A stretch of DNA of 64,000 bases from positions 186,001 to 250,000 of the forward strand of contig JBFMBK010000002.1 in NCBI GenBank assembly GCA_040755295.1. Direction: 5' to 3'. Positions 16,259 to 24,680 of the stretch are shown here, piece after piece. Below the pieces are notes generated by a model, which was not told where the DNA came from, searched no databases, and saw only the letters and a list, made by a program, of their open reading frames with translations. The stretch comes from Bacillota bacterium (lineage in GTDB: Bacteria; Bacillota; Desulfotomaculia; Desulfotomaculales; Ammonificaceae). Position numbers and translations under genes: made by a program. Each line of letters begins with the position of its first letter. Position 1 is the stretch's first letter.

Positions 16259-18271
16259 TTATTCCTTGTGGATGACAATACTTCCGCCGCCTAAGGCGGT
16301 TACCGGGTCCGCCGTCTCGCTATCCCCGATTTGATTGTCGTACACAACGGCATCGCTGTTGTTCTTGTCCCATATCTTGATCCGGAACTTATCCGCCCCG
16401 CCGCCGCCGTTAATCTGCCCGTCAACGGCCGTAAGCATAAAACCGTAGTTCCCGGCGCCGTTAATCGTGCCCGTACCCTTGTATTGCGCTTTAGCCCCGG
16501 CAATTACGAGCCAATCGTAGCTGTCGCTGTGGAAGTTCAAATCGGCAACCTTGAACTGGAACTCCGTCTGGCCGGTGGGCACGATGGCGCCCTTCTGATA
16601 TTTGGAGACGAACCCAAAGCTGGCTTTACCCGTCAGAGCCGGGTCGCTCGCATAAGCGCCCTCCGGCGAGTTGATCCAGCCGCCGCCGGTAACGTAACCC
16701 GAGCTTGGGTCATAAACCACGATATAATTATAGGAGCACTGTCCGGTATTACCGCCCGGGTCGGTAACCGTGACCCCCACGGTATAAACGCCGGCCGAGG
16801 TATAGGCATGGCTGCCGCTCACCGATCCGGACCCATACACTTCACTGACAATGCCCGCCGAGGCGGTGCCGTCACCCCAATCCCAGGCCGCCGTGTGCGC
16901 ATCACTATCCGGGTCCGTAAAGTTTGCGCCGGCCTGGATTTCCGTGTTGACCAGCACCGGATCGATCGGGGCCATGATCGGTCCAACACTCGGCGGCGTG
17001 GTATCCATGGCCGCTGCCGCCTGCCGGATAACCTCCTCAAAAGTGGATGCTTGTCCTTCATATAACCCTTTAATGATGTTGGCAAAGAAACAATTATCGG
17101 TTGAAGCCGGCTGCATGGTCTCGCGCTCGATTACGTTCTCAAGCGCCTGCCTGAAGAGGTTCTCATCCACAAGTTCTACCGTATAGGTGATGGTCTGGTC
17201 CCCGGTAAGATACGGGTTGGGATCATAAACATCCTCAGTCACCCGCAGGGCGCCAAGTTGCTCTGCTTCTTCCGCCACGTTGGCGAAGAAATAGTAGTAA
17301 GGATCATTCGCAGCGTCTTGATCATTTTCAGAGTTTTGTTCATTTGCAGAATTTTGATCATCTGAAACGCTGCCTGCGCTTAGGCTCAGCGTTTCCGGAT
17401 CATAACGCCATATATTATCAAGAAAATTTGTTACCTCCATAACCGAACGATTAAATCCATATCCGGTATATATGCTGTCATCATCAAAATCACCATAATA
17501 ATTAATTAGTTGTGATTTTAGGTATGAGGGTAAATCCTCGATTGTATTCTCAATTGTTGCAATCGTTCTCGCATAAACACTACCCCACCACCTGGCCTGA
17601 AGACAGGAAATGACTTTTTGCGGTGGATAATTTTGAGGTAATTCATCGTTATCAAATTTGCCACTATTGTAAAAATCTATTGCCGTTTCGTGTATCAATG
17701 CAGGGTTAAAACTTAAGGTGATAGAGCGTGAATCCTCGTGTTCAGAGAACATTATGCAATCCACCCCAAACTCTGCCACCCCGTGTTCCACCTTTTTTAT
17801 CTTATTCTTCAACCAATCGGGGATGTTAGGAAGTCTTTTTATTTCGCAATAGCCGAACTTTGGGTAATGACCGATCTTATCGGCTAACTGGTGGCTTGTC
17901 CAGCCGTAAGCCCTTATAACATTAGGATAGTTGAATCTGGGAGAAAAGAAGCCGCCGCCTCTATTTTCAGCTCTACGTATCATCCAGCTTCCAAAAAGGG
18001 GGTCCCCGTTATCGGGATCAGGATATAGGTTATGAACATACTCAAAACTCCTGTCCCCGGTTAGAAGCGTTCTATTGGCAATTATATCCGGAGCGGTCCC
18101 GGCGTCCATAAAGGTTTTTAAATACGAATCCGTAAAGGGATACTCAAAGGTCCGATTATAAGCCTGCTTATTTATAATAGAATGGGTAAGCGGACCCCAG
18201 GCAAAGGCATTCAAGGGACAGATTAGAATAAGCATCAGTAAAATCGGTACGATCAGTTTTATTTGCCTCAT
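16259..18271 (-). CDS. secreted zinc-dependent phospholipase C-like protein with PKD domain
   Basis: 670 aa. Signal peptide MRQIKLIVPILLMLILICPLNAFA is cut before WGPLTH. The mature N-terminus WGPLTHSIIN and conserved His/Asp residues (GTAPDII, AYGWTSHQLADKIGHYP, FGVDCIMFSEHED) resemble the all-helical Zn-dependent phospholipase C fold, where the N-terminal Trp binds zinc. A PKD domain follows (AAWDWGDGTAS, HAYTSAGVYTVGVTVTDPGG), then a C-terminal beta domain (YVTGGGWINSPEGAY...) found on secreted multi-domain proteins. The start at 18271 has GGAGG 11 bases upstream; the open frame extends 23 codons into the gap without a ribosome site. It probably acts outside the cell on lipid or as an adhesin. 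Confidence 0.82.
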   Translation of the reverse strand: MRQIKLIVPILLMLILICPLNAFAWGPLTHSIINKQAYNRTFEYPFTDSYLKTFMDAGTAPDIIANRTLLTGDRSFEYVHNLYPDPDNGDPLFGSWMIRRAENRGGGFFSPRFNYPNVIRAYGWTSHQLADKIGHYPKFGYCEIKRLPNIPDWLKNKIKKVEHGVAEFGVDCIMFSEHEDSRSITLSFNPALIHETAIDFYNSGKFDNDELPQNYPPQKVISCLQARWWGSVYARTIATIENTIEDLPSYLKSQLINYYGDFDDDSIYTGYGFNRSVMEVTNFLDNIWRYDPETLSLSAGSVSDDQNSANEQNSENDQDAANDPYYYFFANVAEEAEQLGALRVTEDVYDPNPYLTGDQTITYTVELVDENLFRQALENVIERETMQPASTDNCFFANIIKGLYEGQASTFEEVIRQAAAAMDTTPPSVGPIMAPIDPVLVNTEIQAGANFTDPDSDAHTAAWDWGDGTASAGIVSEVYGSGSVSGSHAYTSAGVYTVGVTVTDPGGNTGQCSYNYIVVYDPSSGYVTGGGWINSPEGAYASDPALTGKASFGFVSKYQKGAIVPTGQTEFQFKVADLNFHSDSYDWLVIAGAKAQYKGTGTINGAGNYGFMLTAVDGQINGGGGADKFRIKIWDKNNSDAVVYDNQIGDSETADPVTALGGGSIVIHKE

Positions 18272-18294
18272 CGAAATTTCGCCTCCTAAACATT

Positions 18295-18954
18295 TTAGTA
18301 AGAGGTAGTACCCCCTGTTTGCAGCTCGACGACTTGCCAACCGTCATTAATAAGCACTACATTCCGTACATAGTACCCATAATATAGGGCCCCCAGAAAC
18401 GAATCGTCGGCTGCACCAAACTCAAGTTTTTCAATTTGTACTGGCTCGCCAGTAAAATGGGAATAAACATATGTTTTCTCCTGGCCTTTTAAACCGAACT
18501 GGATGTTCTTTGCCTTATCAAAAGGGACTCTGCTGTCATTAATGTAATATGGGTTAAGCCATAGGTTTATGTCCCTGTTCGACTTAACCATTCTACCGCC
18601 TTTATCGATCAGCACCCCTGAAAGCGTAATCTCTTCCGAAAGGTTCGGAATCCGTATTTCAAGCATCTTGCCGTAAGGAGTATTAACAGTTCTCTTGGAA
18701 TAATCAACCTGCTTCCCTGCCTGTCGATCAACCTTTATTTCATCTATTAGTTCGCTCATCAACCTGCCGTTGATGTAAGGTGCAGGGACCCTAAGAACCA
18801 CATCCTTGGCCCCGAAGCTTTCCAATTTGATTCTATAGCCTACTCTGTCCTCAATTTTCGAATGTCTATACAAACCCCATGCCCCGATAAGGACAATTGG
18901 GAAAACGACAATAAAAATACTCGCACCTATAAGAATCTTACTTAGACGTGTCAT
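18295..18954 (-). CDS. hypothetical membrane-anchored protein of the secreted cluster
   Basis: 219 aa, not recognised. An N-terminal helix (ILIGASIFIVVFPIVLIGAWGLY) anchors an outside domain. That domain has a beta-rich pattern with LRVPAPYINGRLMSEL, LEIRIPNLSEEITLSGVLID and ALYYGYYVRNVVLINDGW. It lies between two secreted-protein genes, overlapping the stop of the upstream one and ending 23 bases before the PLC/PKD start, so it is surely co-transcribed. The ATG at 18954 has GAGG 5 bases upstream; ATG at 18969 is the alternative. Confidence 0.72.
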   Translation of the reverse strand: MTRLSKILIGASIFIVVFPIVLIGAWGLYRHSKIEDRVGYRIKLESFGAKDVVLRVPAPYINGRLMSELIDEIKVDRQAGKQVDYSKRTVNTPYGKMLEIRIPNLSEEITLSGVLIDKGGRMVKSNRDINLWLNPYYINDSRVPFDKAKNIQFGLKGQEKTYVYSHFTGEPVQIEKLEFGAADDSFLGALYYGYYVRNVVLINDGWQVVELQTGGTTSY

Positions 18955-18961
18955 CTTGGCC

Positions 18962-20185
18962 TCAACCATCCATATGCCATTTTACTGTCACCCAACGGGA
19001 AACCTCGCCCAATAGCGGCGAATCGGCGGAAGGCCCGCTCCGCGCCCGGATAAACATCGTGTACGAGCCTTCGTACACAATCTGGTGGTTTGGCGCGTAC
19101 CGGTCGCCGGCCCAGGTGAACGCCTCCGGCGTACCGGCGGCTGCCATTCTTGGGAGCAGAGATGTTATCAATTCCCCGCCGGCCCCGACTATATCAATAG
19201 TAACATAAGCCGCTTCGGATGTTGTTACCATAACCGTGCATTTCGATAGATCTTCTCCCTCGTAGTCGCCGGAGGGGTCAAATTCCCTCTTGTCCAGCGC
19301 CGCGCTTGAGATAACGCCTTGCTGACAAGTTTGGGCGTACCTGACCTCGTTTCTCAGGAGCTCCGGACCGTTAACGTACCAATTGTAGGTGCCCCAGTCG
19401 CCGTAGCCCCATTCCACCGTCTGCATGGTGGCAAGCACCCTGCCGTTTCCATAAGGATACTCGATGTAAGTAGGTTGCGGGAGTCCCGCATAGTTCGTGG
19501 AGACAATTACTTTGCCGCCCGCGGGCAAGGTTGGGAAAAATCCGTGCGTGGAGTAGTTCCAGTCGCTGAGCGCAGAGTCGGTTAAGCCCTCCACCACGGG
19601 GTGGCTCGGGTCCTCAATGTGGAGGTTTTGGAACAGCGTATACACGCCGGAATGAGGAATATTGCCGGGTAGAATCGTAATGTAGTACCAGTAGCCATCG
19701 TTCCATCCTAAGTCGCAGCAATGAGCGATTAAGAGTCCGCCGTTTTCCACGTAAGCCGATATTTTACCCAAGTTATTATAGATATTATAGTAATAAGACG
19801 TTGGCTGATCCGAGGCGTACATGACTAACCGATACGGGCTCAAATCCCATCCACCCAGTTGAGATGAGTTTATCCGGTCATAAGTTATGCCGAATTCCTG
19901 CAAAACCTGTTCGTTGGAGTTTCGGTCCCATGGATAGTAATCTTGAATCAGCAGTGCCGTTGCCGTCTGATCAGCTAAAATACTTACTTCACCGTTCAGG
20001 GTTGATTGATGCGTTTCAGGTGGAGAGGCAACCGGCATATAATCCGCCGGAGGCGTTGTAGTAGCGGCAGGTTCCTGGGTTACGGGCGCCTTATCGACGG
20101 CAGGCTCGGCGGCGGCGTTTTCCGCGCATACGACCCAAATCATTAAAATCATAATAATAAAACAGATAAAACTTCGTTTTCGCAT
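18962..20185 (-). CDS. secreted protein with glutamine-amidotransferase-like and FlgD-like domains
   Basis: 407 aa. The signal peptide ends near CAENAAA. It is followed by a Pro/Thr-rich linker (40-70), then a Rossmann-like class-I amidotransferase-like domain: TALLIQDYYPW, VLQEFGITYDRINSSQL, YRLVMYASDQPTSYY, YVENGGLLIAHCCDLG, HPVVEGLTDS, YGNGRVLATMQTVEWG. This pattern resembles the extracellular, catalytically uncertain ThuA/DUF4350-like group. The C-terminal 120 residues resemble a FlgD-type Ig fold (VTIDIVGAGGELITSLLPR...GTPEAFTWAGDRYAP). First gene of the 20185-16259 operon. The start has AAAGGAGGAG upstream. Assignments are fold-level only. Confidence 0.75.
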   Translation of the reverse strand: MRKRSFICFIIMILMIWVVCAENAAAEPAVDKAPVTQEPAATTTPPADYMPVASPPETHQSTLNGEVSILADQTATALLIQDYYPWDRNSNEQVLQEFGITYDRINSSQLGGWDLSPYRLVMYASDQPTSYYYNIYNNLGKISAYVENGGLLIAHCCDLGWNDGYWYYITILPGNIPHSGVYTLFQNLHIEDPSHPVVEGLTDSALSDWNYSTHGFFPTLPAGGKVIVSTNYAGLPQPTYIEYPYGNGRVLATMQTVEWGYGDWGTYNWYVNGPELLRNEVRYAQTCQQGVISSAALDKREFDPSGDYEGEDLSKCTVMVTTSEAAYVTIDIVGAGGELITSLLPRMAAAGTPEAFTWAGDRYAPNHQIVYEGSYTMFIRARSGPSADSPLLGEVSRWVTVKWHMDG

Positions 20186-20698
20186 TGAGTCTCCTCCTTT
20201 ACCGGTTAGTTACCTAAGGGTGGCCTTTTTCGTTAGAACTCACCCCCCTTTCTCCATGATATATTTAGTTCCCCTTAAACCCCGAGTAATCAGAATCATC
20301 CTAAGGTCATCAACTAATCAGCCGCTTCTGTATTGCATAGATTGCTAAATAATGTTATATTTATACATGGTTTGCTCCCATTTTACCGGCGAATAAACCA
20401 AGCTGTCAATAAAAATTGTAGCAAAAAGAACCATTACCCATTGAACATAAAAATAATAAGCACCCAACGAGTTGTTTTAGCGCCTTCGCGCTTATTGAGA
20501 CATTATCCTCTTATTCTCTATTTTAACGTCGGATCTTGGATGTCGGATGTGTTTTAAGGCAGGCGGGGAAGGATTTCGGGACCGTTTTTTTGGTGATTTG
20601 TCAAAGCTTTCATAAAAACTCTAATCTTCTTGGGCTTCTTTTCTACACGGTCCTATCGTTTTTACAATTTTGTTTATATTCAACATCAGGGACGCGTC
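20186..20698. other. intergenic region, no gene seen
   Basis: About 510 bases, AT-richer than its surroundings, upstream of both the secreted operon (minus) and the small membrane protein (plus). Near 20530 three units CGGATCT TGGATGT CGGATGT show the 7-base repeat habit. I found no convincing ORF, RNA or riboswitch. Confidence 0.5.
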
Positions 20699-21032
20699 AT
20701 GGAGAACAAAATAATAATCATTTCTCCGGACGATAAGGGTATTATAAGCGGATTTCTTTCCTTTGGGGTTCCCGGTCTTGGCCAGGCTTTTTGCGGGGAG
20801 TATAAACGGGCAAGAGCTTATATGGTTATTTCTGTTTGTTTGTTTGTTTATTGCCTTTGGGTTGTCTTTGCGATTCAGCGGTGCAGCGAACGAGTCCTAC
20901 AATTACAGTGAGGGGGTGAGTAAATTTTTTATAAAGTACTGGTGGTACCTTGCCCCAGGTGTTCTATTCAACCTTTATATTGTCGGAGAAGCGTTTGTTA
21001 TGGGCAAGAAAAGCGGAACGCAGGCAAAGTGA
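20699..21032 (+). pseudogene. small two-helix membrane protein, split at a (GTTT)4 tract
   Basis: Frame 1 starts MENKIIIISPDDKGIISGF, continues SFGVPGLGQAFCGEYKRARAY (a TM2-like 'GxGQ...GEYKR' motif) and a membrane helix, then goes out of frame. The continuation (FIAFGLSLRFSGAANES, then KYWWYLAPGVLFNLYIVGEAF) is in the +1 frame. The switch point is four tandem GTTT units at 20833-20848. Removing one unit would join both halves into a protein of about 110 aa with two helices. It may be a phase-variable gene in the OFF state, a plain mutation, or a sequencing error. The 3' end overlaps the convergent gene at 20975 by 58 bases. Confidence 0.65.
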
Positions 21033-21466
21033 TTAATAGAACTACCCATGTCGCCATCTCTTGTAACAACGTTCACCCCTTCCGGAGGCACATTAAGAAC
21101 CTTTATCTTCAGGACCCAGTTTCCCGGTTCCGGGTTATCCACAATATAAAAAGCATAAGTGGAAGCTTTTCGGAAATCATAATCGTGGTCCGGACATCCC
21201 GGAGTAAGTTCATAGCCGTCCGGGTGAACAAGGGTTAGGCCAAAATCGCCGCCGCGCCAATTAATGCCTAAGGCGGCCTGCAGTACCCCACGCGGCATTT
21301 CAAGAGATTTTTTGACCGTTTGTCCGGAAGCGACAAAAACCTTTTCCCCATCGCCGCTTAAGGGTGTTTCCCCGCTGATCGCTCGAGATAGTTCCGCATA
21401 GGCATACACCGGTAAAACAACTGATTGACAGATTACCAATATCGTGATTATCACCCGTTTAATCAT
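20975..21466 (-). CDS. secreted hypothetical protein with proprotein-convertase-P-like pattern
   Basis: 163 aa. The signal peptide (MIKRVIITILVICQSVVLPVYAYA) is followed by a beta-rich domain with VASGQTVKKSLEMPRGVLQAALGINWRG, DFGLTLVHPDGYEL and YFIVDNPEPGNWVLKI-type strands (YAFYIVDNPEPGNWVLKIKV). This arrangement is typical of small extracellular Ig/jelly-roll domains such as the P domain. Start ATG 21466 has AGGAG 9 bases upstream; an ATG three codons earlier abuts the ribosome site and is unlikely. Not assigned to a specific family. Confidence 0.7.
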   Translation of the reverse strand: MIKRVIITILVICQSVVLPVYAYAELSRAISGETPLSGDGEKVFVASGQTVKKSLEMPRGVLQAALGINWRGGDFGLTLVHPDGYELTPGCPDHDYDFRKASTYAFYIVDNPEPGNWVLKIKVLNVPPEGVNVVTRDGDMGSSINHFACVPLFLPITNASPTI

Positions 21467-21848
21467 AAGTCTCATCTCCTCTTTTGCAGTTCCGCTTTTT
21501 TACCAAAAATTCGTCTTGTAAGGCGACCGATTAAAATTATAAACTAATTAAAATTACCAAAATAATACCTCTACATTATAAATACAGCAGTTTTTCAAAA
21601 AGTGAACCAGACTTTCGCAGTATTACTTCGCCTAATTCGGCTGATCGCCGCCACCGGCAGCGCATATCGTATCGGAGACAGGCTCTTTTTATTATAGCCT
21701 CCCGTCTTGCGTTTGTCTCAGCGTAAAAGAACCGTTGCACCATGATATTAATTCTGAACGTAAGCATAAACTAAAACCGATCGGCGCCCGCTCTATTCAT
21801 CATTCCGCATTCATTATTCATTATTTTCGAGATAAGGAGGCTTCAATC
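21467..21848. other. divergent promoter region with short heptamer run
   Basis: AT-rich gap between divergent genes. At 21795-21830 the units TTCATCA TTCCGCA TTCATTA TTCATTA TTTTCGA show 7-base register and run up to the AAGGAGG of the M42 peptidase gene. No other feature was recognised. Confidence 0.55.
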
Positions 21849-22937
21849 ATGAAAGAAAACTCCATAGAACTATTGAAAGCTCTTACCGAAACTCCCGGGG
21901 TGTCCGGTTTCGAATCCCCTGTGCGCAAGGTGCTGGCGGAGCGTTTGACCCCCTTCGCCTCCGAAATCTCGGTTGACGGACTGGGGAGCCTTATCGCCGT
22001 TAAAAAGGGTGTCAGCGCCGAACCGAGGATCATGGTCGCCGCGCACATGGATGAAGTGGGATTCATGGTCACCCAGATCACCGATGAAGGGTTTGTCAAG
22101 TTCCAGACGCTCGGGGGGTGGTGGGAGCAGGTCCTCCTTGCCCAGAGGGTGGATATCCTGACTTCGGGCGGCAGCGTTCCGGGGGTTATCGGGGCGAAAT
22201 CGCCGCATATTCTTTCCCCCGAAGACCGGAAACAGCCTGTGAAAATGAAGTCGATGTTCATCGACGTAGGGGCCACCGGCAGGGAGGAGGCGGCACGGAC
22301 GGGGGTGAAACCGGGCGACCCCGTTATTCCTTACAGTCCTTTTACCGTCTGCAGGAACGCACGGACCCTCATGGCCAAAGCGCTTGACGACCGCTCCGGG
22401 TGCGCCATGGTGGTGGAACTCTTCCAGCGTTTGAACCCGTGCGAGCTTCCCGGCACCGTTTTCGGTGTCATGACCGTCCAGGAGGAAGTCGGTTTGCGCG
22501 GCGCCGTCACAAGCGCCGAAGCCGTTAATCCGGACGTGGCCGTCGTCGCCGACGTCACGGTCGCCACCGATACCCCGGGGATAACCGCCGACGACGTCCC
22601 GGTTAAAATGTACCTCGGCAAGGGGCCGGCAATCGGGTTTTACGACAACACCATGATCCCGCACATACCCTTCCGGGATTTTGTCATAAAAACCGCCGAG
22701 GAAAACAACATACCTTACCAGATCGAGGTTATGGCGGGCGGCGGCACGGACGCGGGAAGGATCCACATTCACCGGCGCGGTGTTCCCTCCATCGTGATCG
22801 GGATCCCCGTGCGCTACATCCACGATCACACCGGTATCGCCCATATCGACGACTACGAAAACGCCGTAAAGCTGATTACGTCCGTGGTGAAAGGCCTGAA
22901 CGCGGAAACCCTGAACAGTTTACGGTACCATATTTGA
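21849..22937 (+). CDS. M42 family aminopeptidase/deblocking peptidase
   Basis: 362 aa cytosolic metallopeptidase of the M42 (glutamyl aminopeptidase, TET/FrvX-like) family. Two-metal site residues are visible: H66/D68 in AAHMDEVGF, bridging D180 in KALDDRSG, general base E212 with E213 in VQEEVGLRG, D235 in VADVTVATDTPG, and the late His in IHDHTGIAH. Such enzymes form dodecameric tetrahedra that trim peptides from the N-terminus. The start at 21849 has AAGGAGG 8 bases upstream; the frame extends 38 codons into heptamer repeats without support. It is a single gene with no peptidase neighbours on the same strand except the M14 gene further on. Confidence 0.95.
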   Translation: MKENSIELLKALTETPGVSGFESPVRKVLAERLTPFASEISVDGLGSLIAVKKGVSAEPRIMVAAHMDEVGFMVTQITDEGFVKFQTLGGWWEQVLLAQRVDILTSGGSVPGVIGAKSPHILSPEDRKQPVKMKSMFIDVGATGREEAARTGVKPGDPVIPYSPFTVCRNARTLMAKALDDRSGCAMVVELFQRLNPCELPGTVFGVMTVQEEVGLRGAVTSAEAVNPDVAVVADVTVATDTPGITADDVPVKMYLGKGPAIGFYDNTMIPHIPFRDFVIKTAEENNIPYQIEVMAGGGTDAGRIHIHRRGVPSIVIGIPVRYIHDHTGIAHIDDYENAVKLITSVVKGLNAETLNSLRYHI

Positions 22938-23109
22938 CCCCGTCCCCGCCGAATCCGGACAAGCCGGAACCACCCGGCACTCAACAGGTGTTTTGCACAA
23001 CTCCCCTGAATAATAGTTGATGAATCCTGCTCGTGAAGCGGATATGTCCGTACACAACCTGCTCATACTAATCACGCGGGAAAAATGACAACCAGGGGAG
23101 GCCGGATTC

Positions 23110-23322
23110 GTGATAGACGACCACACGCGAATGCAGGCTAACGATGAGGTAGCCTTATTGAGCGCCATCGCGCAGACCGAGTTGACGGCCAAAAAAGCGG
23201 AATTATATCAGGGACTGGCCCAGGAAGAAGAGGTAAGGAAGTTCTTCCAAGTGCGCGCGGCGATGATGAAAAAAGTAACCAACGACCTGAGGAAGATGTT
23301 AGATAAAATCGGGGGCGGCTGA
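23110..23322 (+). CDS. small helical protein, first of a pair
   Basis: 70 aa, GTG start with GGGGAGG 8 bases upstream. Predicted all-helical and charged, with two helices (EVALLSAIAQTELTAKKAELYQGLAQ and EEVRKFFQVRAAMMKKVTNDLRKML). It ends one base before the next small gene, so the two are translationally coupled. The pattern recalls halves of four-helix ferritin-like or DUF1657-like small spore proteins, but no family is certain. Confidence 0.65.
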   Translation: MIDDHTRMQANDEVALLSAIAQTELTAKKAELYQGLAQEEEVRKFFQVRAAMMKKVTNDLRKMLDKIGGG

Positions 23323-23323
23323 T

Positions 23324-23518
23324 TTGTACGATCTCGACATGCTGTTTGATTACTACACATGCGTCAACCTTGCCGCGGGAGGGTACGCCACGGTATCTTC
23401 CCGGATCAAAAACAACGACCTGGAAAAGGCTTTCCGAAAACTGGCCGGGGACGCTTTGCAGGAAAGCAAAGCGGCGGCGGAAATGGTGCTGAAATTCGGC
23501 GGGAAGGTTTTATACTGA
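23324..23518 (+). CDS. small helical protein, second of a pair
   Basis: 64 aa from a TTG start one base after the preceding stop. It carries YDLDMLFDYYTCVNLAAGGYATVSSRIKN and a second helix DLEKAFRKLAGDALQESKAAAEMVLKFGG. Like its neighbour it looks like a two-helix unit, so the pair may form a four-helix bundle. The function is unknown. Confidence 0.62.
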   Translation: MYDLDMLFDYYTCVNLAAGGYATVSSRIKNNDLEKAFRKLAGDALQESKAAAEMVLKFGGKVLY

Positions 23519-23694
23519 GCCAAGCTCGTTGTACGGCCGAAATACTCCCGTGGTGAGCCCCCTTTTTACCAATTGCCCAATGTGCCGGCCACGGCGAATT
23601 GCGCCCAAAGCCCTCCCGCAGCCCCTAACGCGTCCAGCCCTGAGGAACACCAAACATTCGATCCTAATATAATTTATAAAAAAACGAAGCGGGT

Positions 23695-24624
23695 GTGAAA
23701 AAGGTGGAAACTCGCCAGATCGTCCCCACCGACATCCCTTACAGCTACGACGTACTGGAAAGCAACGTCTGGGCGCTCAAAGGTACGTATCCTTTCATCG
23801 AGGTGGGCTCTGCCGGAAGCAGCGTCCTCGGAAAAATCCTTTATTACGTGCGGTTGGGGTACGGCCCCAAACAGGTTTTCTACAACGGGGCACACCACGC
23901 CCTCGAATGGATTACCTCGCCGCTCTTGATGAAGTTCGTCGAAAATTACGCCGCCGCCTACGCCGTCGGCGGGAGCATTAAAGGCTACAGCATCCCGTAC
24001 ATCTGGGACCAGGCAAGCATCTTCATCGTCCCCATGGTCAACCCGGACGGGGTGGACCTTGTGATCAACGGTTTAAGCACCGACAACCCGTTCTACCAGG
24101 ATCTGCTGCGTTGGAACAACACCGGCCTGCCGTTCTCGGAGGTCTGGGAAGCCAACATCAGGGGAGTCGACCTGAACTTAAACTACCCCGCCGGCTGGGA
24201 AGAAGCGAAGGCGCTTGAAACGCAGTTCGGTGTCACCGGTCCCGCGCCGACCGGATACGGCGGCCCCGCACCGCTCTCCGAACCCGAGTCGAGCGCTATG
24301 GTCGACTTTACCCGCCGGCACGACTTCCGGCTCGTCATCGCTTACCATTCCCAGGGGAGGGTTATTTACTGGCGGTTCCAGAACCTTGCCCCTCCCGAGT
24401 CGCTCCAGATCGCGCAACAGTTCGCGAACATCAGCGGATACGCCGTTTCCGAGCCCGGTTTGGCGGAGGCCTATGCCGGTTACAAAGACTGGTTCATCCA
24501 GGAATACCGGCGGCCGGGATTCACCATCGAAGTCGGCTCGGGTAAAAATCCGCTGCCCATCTCCCAGCTTCCCGGAATTTACGAAGAGAACGAGGAGATT
24601 ATGCTCCTGGCGCCGCTACTGTAA
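23695..24624 (+). CDS. M14 zinc carboxypeptidase (gamma-D-glutamyl-diamino acid endopeptidase type)
   Basis: 309 aa, M14 fold. Zinc ligands are H68 and E71 in GAHHALEW and H218 in IAYHSQG; E279 in TIEVGSG is the catalytic Glu. MVNPDGVDLV and RGVDLNLNYP supply substrate-binding Asn/Arg. The GTGYGG-like loop and the context fit the ENP1-type peptidases that cut peptidoglycan stem peptides, but the LysM domains common on sporulation ENP1 are absent and no signal peptide is seen. The start is uncertain: GTG at 23695 or GTG at 23704; neither has a good ribosome site. Confidence 0.9.
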   Translation: MKKVETRQIVPTDIPYSYDVLESNVWALKGTYPFIEVGSAGSSVLGKILYYVRLGYGPKQVFYNGAHHALEWITSPLLMKFVENYAAAYAVGGSIKGYSIPYIWDQASIFIVPMVNPDGVDLVINGLSTDNPFYQDLLRWNNTGLPFSEVWEANIRGVDLNLNYPAGWEEAKALETQFGVTGPAPTGYGGPAPLSEPESSAMVDFTRRHDFRLVIAYHSQGRVIYWRFQNLAPPESLQIAQQFANISGYAVSEPGLAEAYAGYKDWFIQEYRRPGFTIEVGSGKNPLPISQLPGIYEENEEIMLLAPLL

Positions 24625-24680
24625 TGTAACGGAACAGACCCTCACCCGGACACAAACCGGAACCAAATATCTGTATTGAT

